A stretch of 58,902 nt of DNA, taken from Neobacillus niacini NBRC 15566 (lineage in GTDB: Bacteria > Bacillota > Bacilli > Bacillales > Cytobacillaceae). The DNA lies in the NCBI RefSeq assembly GCF_001591505.1, contig NZ_BCVA01000038.1, forward strand, positions 1 through 58,902, read 5' to 3'. Position 1 is the first letter of the stretch. Every line of letters begins with the position of its first letter. A program made the translations under genes and the position numbers. The notes under the pieces were generated by a model. It was not told the origin of the DNA, did no database searches, and saw only the letters and a list, made by a program, of their open reading frames with translations. Of the stretch, positions 1 through 7,581 are shown one piece after another.

Positions 1-56
1 TCCTCAAAGCCCTGGATTGAGGACAAATCTATCTGGCCACTCAAGAGATATTATCG
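1..56. repeat. Decayed copy of the 52-bp repeat
   Basis: This stretch aligns with one unit of the nine-copy array at 31639-32098. TCCTCAA at 1-7 is followed, after the same 13-base gap, by GGACAAATCT at 21-30, and AAGAGATAT at 44-52 matches the end of the unit. It probably marks the edge of another array lying outside the window. It shows that the repeat is a dispersed family. Confidence 0.6.
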
Positions 57-98
57 AACGAGTATAGATTGATAGATCGAAAGCCCAGCCAATAAAAA

Positions 99-139
99 AA
101 TGAGAACGAGTAGAGGATTATTCCCATACTGTTCTCATT
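99..139 (-). terminator. Rho-independent terminator of the surface protein gene
   Basis: On the minus strand AATGAGAAC and GTTCTCATT form a 9-bp stem with a 23-base loop, followed directly by a run of seven T. It lies just past the stop of the surface protein gene. Confidence 0.7.
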
Positions 140-143
140 CTAT

Positions 144-1859
144 TTATGCTCTTTTTCTTCTATTAAAAAATAATGCACCTGCTGCAACTAAGAAAGCACC
201 TAAAATTAGATAGTTATAAGAGTTTGTTGCAGTATCCGGAAGGCTGTTGCCATTTGAAGGTACAGCAGCTGTTTTTACAACATTTACGGATGGTGCAGAT
301 TTTTGTATGTCGTTTACGACTGGAGTTACGACGGGTTTTACCTCGTTTTGCTCTGGCGCTGGCGTTACAGGAGTCTCGTTAGTATTGCCATCCCCATTGC
401 CGGGAGGAGTTGGTTCGTTTTCACTTGGCGGCGGTGTAACAGGAGCTTCGCCATTGTTGTCATTCCCATTGCCAGGAGGAGTTGGTTCGTTTTCACCTGG
501 CGGCGGTGTAACAGGAGTTTCGCCATTGTTGCCATCCCCATTGCCAGGAGGAGTTTGTTCATTATCGCTTGGCGGCGGCGTAACAGGAGTTTCGCCGTTA
601 TTATCATCTTCATTACCAGGAGGAGTTTGTTCATTATCACCTGGCGGCGGCGTAACAGGAGTTTCATTATCTTCTTCTTTTGGCTCTGTGCTGCATGCAC
701 ATGAACGTTCGATACCAAAAACGACAGATAGGAAACTAGTCATTGACGTGTTAAAAACGTGTAATGGTTCATTATAATTAATCGTTGCTAAGTTCTGAAC
801 AAAGATACTTCCCCAATCATAATCTTTTTGGTAGGTTTGGTGAGGCATCTGAATACCAATTTCGTCAACGTTGTAATCTTGGTTGATACTATCCACTAAT
901 TCATCATTTACAAAAATTTCTTGAATGACTTTTACAAAATTTGCAGCTGTGTCTTTTACAATCTCAATATAGTTCCTAGAGGTAACAACTACACCTGCTT
1001 CAAAAACTTTTTTCAGGGTATCAACTGCACTGCCTTTTACTTCTGCTGTTTGGGTTTGTTCCATTATAGCTGAACCCGAAGTCGTCATGTTTTGACTTTG
1101 AAGTGCTTCTATAGCGGTTTGTTGTTTTAGTTCGTCCACCGGTTTATTCGTGTCAGACAACTGTTGTCTTTGATTAACGGCTATGTCAACCAGTTGGTTC
1201 TGTACGAACAATGTTTGATCTTCTGCACTTACCGTTTGTTTTTGGCTTGAAGACGCATTTGTTTGTTGGCCATGTGAAGTATTTTCTCCTGCCGGTTTGG
1301 CAGCCCCCTGCACCTGCTCTGCCTCAACATTTAAATTTTGATTTTGTTCTGCTTCTACTGCTCCAGATGATAAACCATTCTGTTGTTGCCCCGCTTCAAC
1401 TGTAGTGGTTTGACTTTGGTCAATATTCCCTTCAACAGTACTTTCGAGTTTTTCTTCACAGGAAATGGTCGCATGAACGGATTGTTCTTGGCAAAGAGAG
1501 CCGGTAACTTGCTGGTCCTGGTCAACCACGATATCTTCCGTTACATTTTGATCTTGGCTTCCGCTTGTATCAGCTGATTGGTCTTGATCAATCTTTCCTT
1601 CAGAAGCATTTTGTTCCTCAGCAATTGGGGTAAGTGGCTCATGAGTCTTCTCAACAGAACTAGTCTGTTCTTCAGAGAACGAAATTTCTTCAGAATTAGG
1701 AGATTCTGCTTGTAATTCGTTTAAGGATGTTAAGTTTTCTGCCTCTTGTTCACTAACAACGGGTTCTTCCACATTTCCCTCTGCCATAACATTCGTCACG
1801 TTTAACCCCATTGTAAAGGTATGTAACAGTAATGCTGTAAGTAAGAGCTTTTTTAGCAT
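144..1859 (-). CDS. Sortase-anchored, repeat-rich cell surface protein
   Basis: This is a secreted wall-anchored protein of about 571 aa and unknown role. The start is the ATG at 1859, preceded by GGAGGGG; an in-frame TTG upstream lies before that site. An N-terminal signal peptide (MLKKLLLTALLL onwards) is followed by a Gln-rich region, roughly residues 80-280, with recurring QxQ motifs (DQDQ, QNQN, QKQ). Then comes a short mixed region with two Cys near the end (SCACS) and a Pro-rich stalk of about five 24-residue repeats (PVTPPPG, TPPGN). The C-terminus has LPDTA, a hydrophobic segment and RRKR, a classical sorting signal. LPDTA resembles substrates of class D sortases such as YhcS. The Q-rich repeats could form a stacked beta structure, but this is inference. 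Confidence 0.85.
   Translation of the reverse strand: MLKKLLLTALLLHTFTMGLNVTNVMAEGNVEEPVVSEQEAENLTSLNELQAESPNSEEISFSEEQTSSVEKTHEPLTPIAEEQNASEGKIDQDQSADTSGSQDQNVTEDIVVDQDQQVTGSLCQEQSVHATISCEEKLESTVEGNIDQSQTTTVEAGQQQNGLSSGAVEAEQNQNLNVEAEQVQGAAKPAGENTSHGQQTNASSSQKQTVSAEDQTLFVQNQLVDIAVNQRQQLSDTNKPVDELKQQTAIEALQSQNMTTSGSAIMEQTQTAEVKGSAVDTLKKVFEAGVVVTSRNYIEIVKDTAANFVKVIQEIFVNDELVDSINQDYNVDEIGIQMPHQTYQKDYDWGSIFVQNLATINYNEPLHVFNTSMTSFLSVVFGIERSCACSTEPKEEDNETPVTPPPGDNEQTPPGNEDDNNGETPVTPPPSDNEQTPPGNGDGNNGETPVTPPPGENEPTPPGNGNDNNGEAPVTPPPSENEPTPPGNGDGNTNETPVTPAPEQNEVKPVVTPVVNDIQKSAPSVNVVKTAAVPSNGNSLPDTATNSYNYLILGAFLVAAGALFFNRRKRA
355..714 (-). repeat. 72-bp direct repeats inside the surface protein gene
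   Basis: GGCGGCGGTGTAACAGGAG or a close variant recurs at 427, 499, 571 and 643 (exact 72-bp steps), with a more diverged unit at 355. The repeats encode the 24-residue Pro-rich units of the wall-spanning stalk. Copy number is likely to vary between strains. Confidence 0.85.
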
Positions 1860-2111
1860 CCTTTCCCCTCCTTTCAAAAATAAGATTTAATGGATATGTT
1901 CAGTATATAGAACAAAATGATAATTTAAAAAGTCCGTTTTCCGCCGTTTTTGTAAATAAATATACATTTTTTACCCATTTTTACACCTTTTTCTCCCATT
2001 TTCACAATTTCTCTATTTTGAACAAAATTTTCACTATAAAGAATTAATCACTAGCAAAAATAACTGGAGGATTTAATTTCATAATTTTGTAAAAATATAA
2101 CTTGTTCACCA

Positions 2112-2140
2112 TTGACCAGACCAGTCAACAGGCGTAAACT
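2112..2140 (+). promoter_or_regulatory. Probable sigma-A promoter of the tetR-ABC operon with operator 1
   Basis: TTGACC at 2112-2117 and TAAACT at 2135-2140 are spaced by 17 bp, a sigma-A arrangement. The -35 lies inside a 17-bp inverted repeat, TTGACCAGACCAGTCAA (2112-2128), with arms TTGAC/GTCAA. A regulator bound here would block RNA polymerase. Confidence 0.6.
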
Positions 2141-2144
2141 GAAA

Positions 2145-2161
2145 TTGACTGATGTGGTCAA
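2145..2161. promoter_or_regulatory. TetR-type operator 2
   Basis: TTGACTGATGTGGTCAA has the same TTGAC/GTCAA arms and 17-bp length as the palindrome at 2112-2128. The centres are 33 bp apart, close to three helical turns. It sits just after the expected transcription start and 27 bp before the tetR start codon. It is probably the second autoregulatory site. Confidence 0.6.
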
Positions 2162-2187
2162 CGATTAATCGAAAGGGGCCAGCCCAG

Positions 2188-2811
2188 ATGTTTTCGAAAT
2201 TTTTAAGCCTGGATTCGGAGAAACAGGACCGCATAATAAATGCAGCCATAAAAGAGTTTGCCCAAAAAGGATATGATAGTGCCTCAACGAATGAAATCGT
2301 AAAGGATGCGGGTATCTCAAAGGGACTGCTTTTTCATTATTTTCAAAGCAAAAAACAGTTGTTTTTCTTTCTATTTGATTACTGCTATAACCTAGTTGCC
2401 GATGAATTTTATAAAAAGGTTGACCTCACCGAACGTGATTTTTTTAAACGAATTCGTCAGGCTGTACACATTAAAATGGACCTTCAAACGAAATATCCAG
2501 AGATCTTAACTTTTATCCAAGAGGCATTTAGGCAAGACTCTCCGGACATAAAAGACGAATTTGATAAAAAGAAGCAGGAGCTAAACTCAGTTAATGCAGG
2601 GATTATTTATGATGGGATTGATCTCTCAAAATTTAGGGATGATGTGGATGTCCAAAAAATCTTAAAAGTCATATCTTGGACGTTTGAAAAAATGAGTGAT
2701 GAGGAGCTGCAAAAAGCGAAGGTGGTTCCGGGTCACAAGATTGATTATGAAAAAGTCTTTTTAGAAGCAGAAGAGTATTTTGAGATTTTCATTAAATGCT
2801 TTTATAAATAA
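2188..2811 (+). CDS. TetR family transcriptional regulator
   Basis: A 207-aa TetR-type repressor. The start is the ATG at 2188 behind GAAAGGGG; an in-frame upstream start would run into the operator. Residues about 10-55 form the typical helix-turn-helix (AAIKEFAQKGYDSAST, then GISKGLLFHYF). The rest is a helical ligand-binding domain with no recognisable specificity. It precedes an ABC exporter by 13 bp, so it most likely represses its own operon and is released by an exported compound. Two matching palindromes lie in its promoter. Confidence 0.88.
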   Translation: MFSKFLSLDSEKQDRIINAAIKEFAQKGYDSASTNEIVKDAGISKGLLFHYFQSKKQLFFFLFDYCYNLVADEFYKKVDLTERDFFKRIRQAVHIKMDLQTKYPEILTFIQEAFRQDSPDIKDEFDKKKQELNSVNAGIIYDGIDLSKFRDDVDVQKILKVISWTFEKMSDEELQKAKVVPGHKIDYEKVFLEAEEYFEIFIKCFYK

Positions 2812-2824
2812 GGGGGCTGTGACG

Positions 2825-3709
2825 ATGAATGTGATTGAGATTAAGAATCTTACAAAGATGTACGGTGCGTCAAGAGGAATTAGCGATATCAGCTTTACCG
2901 TTGAGGAAGGCGAAATTTTTGGTTTTATCGGTCCAAATGGTGCAGGCAAGTCAACCACCATTCGTACTCTTTTATCACTCATCTATCCAACAAGCGGCAG
3001 TGCCACGATTTTTGGCAAAGATATAGTTCAATTTGCTCCCGAAATTAAAAAGGAAATTGGCTATTTACCATCTGAGGTATTCTACTATGACAACATGAAG
3101 GTGAAGGATCTATTAAACTATTCAGCTAGTTTTTATAAAAAAGATTGTAGAAAGAGAATAAAAGAGTTAGCAAATATTATGGACTTAGATCTCAATAAAA
3201 AAATTGATGACCTTTCACTGGGAAATAAAAAGAAGGTCGGGATTGTTCAGGGGCTGCTTCACGAGCCGAAACTGATCATCCTTGACGAACCTACGAGCGG
3301 GCTTGACCCGCTAATGCAGCAAAAATTCTTTGAACTGCTGGAAGAAGAGAATAGAAAAGGCGCGACAATTCTATTTTCCTCTCATATTTTAACGGAGGTT
3401 CAACGTTTGTGTAATCGGGTTGCCATTATTAAAGAGGGCAGGATTGTGGCCGTTGAGAAGATTAGTACATTAAAAGAGAACACCTACAAAAAGTTCAAAG
3501 TAGAAACAAAATCAGCCCTCGATCCTCATTACTTTAACCTCGCAGGAGTTAATAAGTTAGAGGTAAAGGATACCCATACAAGCTTTTTGTTTAAAGGGAA
3601 TATTAACGAAGTTATGAGAAAAATTGCTGATGTTGAAATTACAAATCTATGGATTGAAGAGCCAGACCTTGAGGAGATCTTTATGCATTATTACGAAAAG
3701 GAGGCCTAA
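2825..3709 (+). CDS. ABC transporter ATP-binding protein
   Basis: A 294-aa single-domain ATPase of the ABC-2 export class. Walker A is GPNGAGKST, the signature is LSLGNKKK (a variant of LSGGQ), Walker B is LIILDEPTSGLD, and the switch His is in SSHIL. The ATG at 2825 follows AAGGGGG. The C-terminal 80 residues match the extension common in exporters of drugs or peptides. It would power the two permeases that follow it, probably as a homodimer with the permease heterodimer. The substrate cannot be read from the sequence. Confidence 0.88.
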   Translation: MNVIEIKNLTKMYGASRGISDISFTVEEGEIFGFIGPNGAGKSTTIRTLLSLIYPTSGSATIFGKDIVQFAPEIKKEIGYLPSEVFYYDNMKVKDLLNYSASFYKKDCRKRIKELANIMDLDLNKKIDDLSLGNKKKVGIVQGLLHEPKLIILDEPTSGLDPLMQQKFFELLEEENRKGATILFSSHILTEVQRLCNRVAIIKEGRIVAVEKISTLKENTYKKFKVETKSALDPHYFNLAGVNKLEVKDTHTSFLFKGNINEVMRKIADVEITNLWIEEPDLEEIFMHYYEKEA

Positions 3710-4513
3710 ATGAGGATGAATATTCTGTTGCATGAGTTAAGGGCATATCGGAAGTCTACGATTATTTGGACGATTTCATTAATCATGGTTGCAGCACTGT
3801 TTATGTCATTTTATCCTTCCTTTACAAAGGATACAGAGGAGTTTAGAAAGCTGCTTGAGGGGTATCCGGCTGCATTAAGAGAGGCGTTCGGGATTAACCT
3901 GGACAATTTCTTTTCAATCCTTGGATTCTACTGTTATGGGCTGTCGTTTGTTACCCTTTGCGGCGCAATTCAAGCAATGAACCTTGGTACGGGTATTATC
4001 AGCAAAGAGGTGAGGGAAAAAACAGCTGACTTCTTATTAACAAAACCTGTTACACGTGCCGCTATATTGACGAACAAACTATTGGCTGCATTCATTTCCA
4101 TCATCGTGACGAATATTTTTTATATAACAGCAGCCATTCTACTTGCTTATCAGGTGGCAACGGAAAATTTTGATGTGGGCATTTTCCTCCTGCTTTCATT
4201 GACTGTCTTGTTTATACAATTAATATTTTTAGGACTAGGAATCATCGTTTCTGTTATTTTTCAAAAGATTAAGTCAGTGTTAACGGTGTCGCTGGCAACG
4301 GTTTTTGCCTTTTACTTTTTAGGGATGTTCAGCTCGACTTCAGGTGATGAGGCAAAACGGTATCTTTCCCCGTTTAAATACTTTGATACAGCGTATATCA
4401 TGGAACATTCTAATTATGAAACCCCCTTTTTAATCACTAGCGCATTGTTCATTATTCTCGCAATTGGAATCAGTTATTTCATTTATGGTAAAAAGGATAT
4501 CCATACGGTATAA
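3710..4513 (+). CDS. ABC-2 type permease, first subunit
   Basis: A 267-aa integral membrane protein with about six hydrophobic segments. The start follows the ATPase stop directly, with AAGGAGG ahead of ATG 3710. The N-terminus (NILLHELRAYRKSTIIW) and the middle (KEVREKTADFLLTKPV) match the second permease NIFLKELKSHRKSLIFW and KEERDKTTEFLFVKPV, so the two are paralogues and probably form a heterodimeric channel. The KPV motif is typical of ABC-2 subunits. Confidence 0.82.
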   Translation: MRMNILLHELRAYRKSTIIWTISLIMVAALFMSFYPSFTKDTEEFRKLLEGYPAALREAFGINLDNFFSILGFYCYGLSFVTLCGAIQAMNLGTGIISKEVREKTADFLLTKPVTRAAILTNKLLAAFISIIVTNIFYITAAILLAYQVATENFDVGIFLLLSLTVLFIQLIFLGLGIIVSVIFQKIKSVLTVSLATVFAFYFLGMFSSTSGDEAKRYLSPFKYFDTAYIMEHSNYETPFLITSALFIILAIGISYFIYGKKDIHTV

Positions 4514-4541
4514 AGGCTGCCCAAAGGAGGGTGATGGAAGC

Positions 4542-5339
4542 ATGAATATTTTTTTAAAAGAACTGAAGTCACATAGAAAATCGCTTATATTTTGGAGTAT
4601 TGGGATATTCCTTATGGTCACGTCTGGTATGGTTAAATATGAGAGTCTTTCTTCTTCTGGACAGCCAATGAATGAAATGCTCGCAGGAATGCCAAAATCA
4701 TTACTGGCTGTGTTAGGAATAGGAGAATTTGATATCTCCACAGCGAGCGGTTATTACGGATTACTGTATATTTATTTGTTATTAATGGCGACCATTCATT
4801 CAGCCATGCTCGGCGCAACGATTATTGCTAAAGAAGAGCGGGATAAAACCACGGAGTTTTTATTTGTTAAACCAGTATCAAGAAATGGGGCCATTCTAGC
4901 AAAATTGGCTGCGGCGTTTGTAAATATCTTAATCTTGAATATCGTGACATTCGTTTCCTCACTCGTATTAGTTGGAAAATATAGCAATGGTGAAGTGGTT
5001 ACGGGTGATATTGCCATTACAATGGCTGGGATGTTTATTTTACAGCTGTTATTTATGGTCATCGGCAGTTCCCTTGCAGCAGTAAAAAGGAAGTCTAAAA
5101 CAGCGGCCTCCTTCGCAGCCGTGATCCTATTACTTACGTATCTGATTTCGGTTGTGATTGATTTAAATGAAGGAATCGAAGGATTAAAATACCTCACCCC
5201 ATTTAAATATTTTGAGGCAAAGAATATAATGTTTGGCGGCGGACTGGAGTTCATCTATGTACTATTATCAGGCGGATGGATTGCTGTACTCACAGCAGTA
5301 ACATTTATTTTTTATAAAAAGCGGGATTTGAATGTGTAA
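4542..5339 (+). CDS. ABC-2 type permease, second subunit
   Basis: A 265-aa membrane protein with about six hydrophobic segments, paralogous to the permease before it. The ATG at 4542 follows AAAGGAGGG; longer in-frame starts would overlap the previous gene. It ends the tetR-ABC operon. No clear terminator is seen before the next gene, which has its own ribosome binding site. Confidence 0.82.
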   Translation: MNIFLKELKSHRKSLIFWSIGIFLMVTSGMVKYESLSSSGQPMNEMLAGMPKSLLAVLGIGEFDISTASGYYGLLYIYLLLMATIHSAMLGATIIAKEERDKTTEFLFVKPVSRNGAILAKLAAAFVNILILNIVTFVSSLVLVGKYSNGEVVTGDIAITMAGMFILQLLFMVIGSSLAAVKRKSKTAASFAAVILLLTYLISVVIDLNEGIEGLKYLTPFKYFEAKNIMFGGGLEFIYVLLSGGWIAVLTAVTFIFYKKRDLNV

Positions 5340-5407
5340 ACGTTTTTAATAACATGGTGATAGTGTTAAAATAGTGAAAGCACAATTGAAAAAAGGAGGA
5401 TAACAAG

Positions 5408-5755
5408 ATGAGTCAAAATGAAAACACTACACTGCCGCCAAAAACTTGCTCGATTGAACGATTAGTAACGATGGAGTCTGATGTGAAAAAGGTGCTTGCA
5501 GGAGAAAAAACGGCAACCCGTAGAAATGGAAGATATGCCGATCCAGGAGAAATCATGACGCTCGAGGGACGTCAATTTGTCGTAGAAAAAGTTTATTCAC
5601 AAAGTTTAGGTGAATTAACTGATGATGACGCTCGCCGCGAGGGGTTCTCTACGGTTGAAGAGTATAAGCAATCGATTCTTGCCTATCACCCTGGAATGCC
5701 ATGGCTTCCACAAATGCGGGTTTGGGTTCATGAGTTTCGCCCGCTGGAAGACTAA
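5408..5755 (+). CDS. ASCH domain protein
   Basis: A 115-aa cytosolic protein with the ASCH fold, related to the PUA domain and thought to bind RNA or nucleotides. The family motif GEKTATRR is at about residues 36-43 and is followed by a beta-rich region with VEKVYSQSLGELTDDDARREGF and a conserved W near the end. The start is an ATG with AAAGGAGG eight bases upstream. It is transcribed alone and ends in a strong terminator. The function is unknown; related proteins include an N4-acetylcytidine amidohydrolase, but that activity is not implied here. Confidence 0.75.
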   Translation: MSQNENTTLPPKTCSIERLVTMESDVKKVLAGEKTATRRNGRYADPGEIMTLEGRQFVVEKVYSQSLGELTDDDARREGFSTVEEYKQSILAYHPGMPWLPQMRVWVHEFRPLED

Positions 5756-5760
5756 GCAAA

Positions 5761-5797
5761 AGTATGAGTTCTTATCCTAGAACTCATACTTTTTTTT
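5761..5797 (+). terminator. Rho-independent terminator
   Basis: AGTATGAGTTCT and AGAACTCATACT pair as a 12-bp stem with a 6-base loop and a T8 tail, just after the ASCH gene. Confidence 0.9.
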
Positions 5798-5850
5798 GCT
5801 ATAATAGCTTTATCCATAAATTTGAAGGGGAATCCTCGAGGTGAAGGTTC

Positions 5851-7581
5851 ATGGGGTTTTTAGCAAAATACATAAAGAAATATTGGAAGTCTTTTAGCTT
5901 AGCAGTTTTGTTTTTAACCTTTGAGACGATAAGTGATTTGTTAATGCCAACCATCATGGCAAAAATCATTGATGTTGGCGTGGCAGGCAGGGATTTAAAC
6001 TACGTATTAAAAATGGGCGGGTTCATGCTGCTGATTACCCTTTTTGGAGCGATAGCAGCCTCTACAAGGAGTATAGTAGCTAGTATTGTCTCGCAAAGTT
6101 TTGGTTCTGAGTTACGGTCGGATTTATATAAAAAAATCCAAACGCTGTCATTCAAAAATATAGACCGTTTTGAACGCGCGTCGTTAATCACTAGGCTGAC
6201 CAATGATGTGACACAGGTCCAGGTTTTTGCCAATGGTTTAATGCGGATTTTTGTAAAATCCCCCCTATTAGCGATTGGCGGATTAATCATGGCAACGCGG
6301 TTAAACCTTCATTTATCCGTTGTATTGGTTGTCGTTGTCCCGATTGTTGCAATATTTATTATTCTAAATCTTAGACTTGGGTTTCCAAAGTTCTCAAAAG
6401 TACAAAAGGCTTTAGATCGTGTTAACAGTGTAATGCGTGAGTACTTGTCTGGTGTCCGGGTAGTGAAGGCATTTAATCGTTTTGATGTTGAAGTGAACAA
6501 GTTTGATAAGACAAATGAAGAGTTTAAACAGCAATCGATTTCTGCCACGAGGTTAATGGCAGTATTCGGTCCTGCGATTATGTTGACAGTTAACCTTGGG
6601 ATTGTTGCTGTCCTCTGGATCGGCGGTTATGGCGTAACAAATGGCGATGTACAGGTTGGCCATATTATTGCGTTTATTAATTACATGACACAAATTCTTT
6701 TTTCATTAATGATGATTTCGATGGTGTTTAATATGTTTGTCCGGGCAAGGACTTCTGCAGTTAGAATAGGCGAGGTTTTTACCCAGCAGGATGACCTGAC
6801 TTGGGAGAAGGGACAGAGTCAGCACCCAGGTGAAAAAGGCGGAATAGAGTTTAACAATGTCTCCTTTTCTTATGAAGGAACGAGCGGAGAACCTGTTTTG
6901 AAAAATATTAACCTATCCATTTTACCAGGTGAAACCGTGGGAATCATTGGCTCGACAGGCTCTGGTAAAAGCACCCTTGTTGGCTTAATACCTCGTTTTT
7001 ATGATGTAAGTGCCGGAAGGATCAAGGTGGATGGTGAAGATATTCACCTTGTTGATCCTAAAAGACTACGGGAAAAAATTGCCTTTGTTCCGCAAAAAAC
7101 AATTCTTTTTACCGGAAGTGTTGAAGAAAACATTAAATGGGGAAAAGAACACGCGTCAATTGAAGAAATTATAAAAGCGGCGGAGATTGCCGGAGCACAT
7201 GATTTTATAAGCGCTTCTCCCGAAGGATATCAAACGAGAATTGGACAAGGCGGAGTGAATTTTTCAGGCGGCCAAAAGCAGCGGCTATCGATCGCAAGGG
7301 CATTAATTAAAACTCCTGATATATTGATATTAGATGATAGTACAAGTGCGGTTGACGTCACCACAGAGGCAGGGATTAAAGCGGGCTTAAAAAAATATGC
7401 AAAAGGTCTTACCTGTCTTCTCATTGCCCAGCGGATTACTTCGATTATCGATGCAGATAAGATTATCGTCATGGACCACGGGGAAATCGTCGGAACAGGA
7501 AAGCACGAGGATTTATTAAGAGACTGCAGCGTTTACCAGGAAATTTATCAATCACAAGTGGGTAAGGAGGTGGCACTCTAA
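5851..7581 (+). CDS. Heterodimeric ABC exporter subunit with degenerate ATPase site (YfiB-like)
   Basis: A 576-aa half exporter: about six membrane helices (residues 15-300) and a C-terminal ATPase. Walker A is GSTGSGKST and the signature is NFSGGQKQR. Walker B reads LILDDSTSAVD with Asp in place of the catalytic Glu, and the switch His is Gln (IAQRITSI). These changes mark the non-hydrolysing site half of heterodimeric exporters such as B. subtilis YfiBC or BmrCD. Its partner begins at the next base after the stop. Likely role: efflux of drugs or lipid-like compounds; substrate unknown. Confidence 0.88.
   Translation: MGFLAKYIKKYWKSFSLAVLFLTFETISDLLMPTIMAKIIDVGVAGRDLNYVLKMGGFMLLITLFGAIAASTRSIVASIVSQSFGSELRSDLYKKIQTLSFKNIDRFERASLITRLTNDVTQVQVFANGLMRIFVKSPLLAIGGLIMATRLNLHLSVVLVVVVPIVAIFIILNLRLGFPKFSKVQKALDRVNSVMREYLSGVRVVKAFNRFDVEVNKFDKTNEEFKQQSISATRLMAVFGPAIMLTVNLGIVAVLWIGGYGVTNGDVQVGHIIAFINYMTQILFSLMMISMVFNMFVRARTSAVRIGEVFTQQDDLTWEKGQSQHPGEKGGIEFNNVSFSYEGTSGEPVLKNINLSILPGETVGIIGSTGSGKSTLVGLIPRFYDVSAGRIKVDGEDIHLVDPKRLREKIAFVPQKTILFTGSVEENIKWGKEHASIEEIIKAAEIAGAHDFISASPEGYQTRIGQGGVNFSGGQKQRLSIARALIKTPDILILDDSTSAVDVTTEAGIKAGLKKYAKGLTCLLIAQRITSIIDADKIIVMDHGEIVGTGKHEDLLRDCSVYQEIYQSQVGKEVAL

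Noticed and set aside
247..777. Long open frame on the plus strand opposite the surface protein
   Set aside because: It results from the 72-bp repeats read on the other strand. There is no ribosome site, and the composition (Gly/Val/Ser-rich) mirrors the Pro/Thr repeats.
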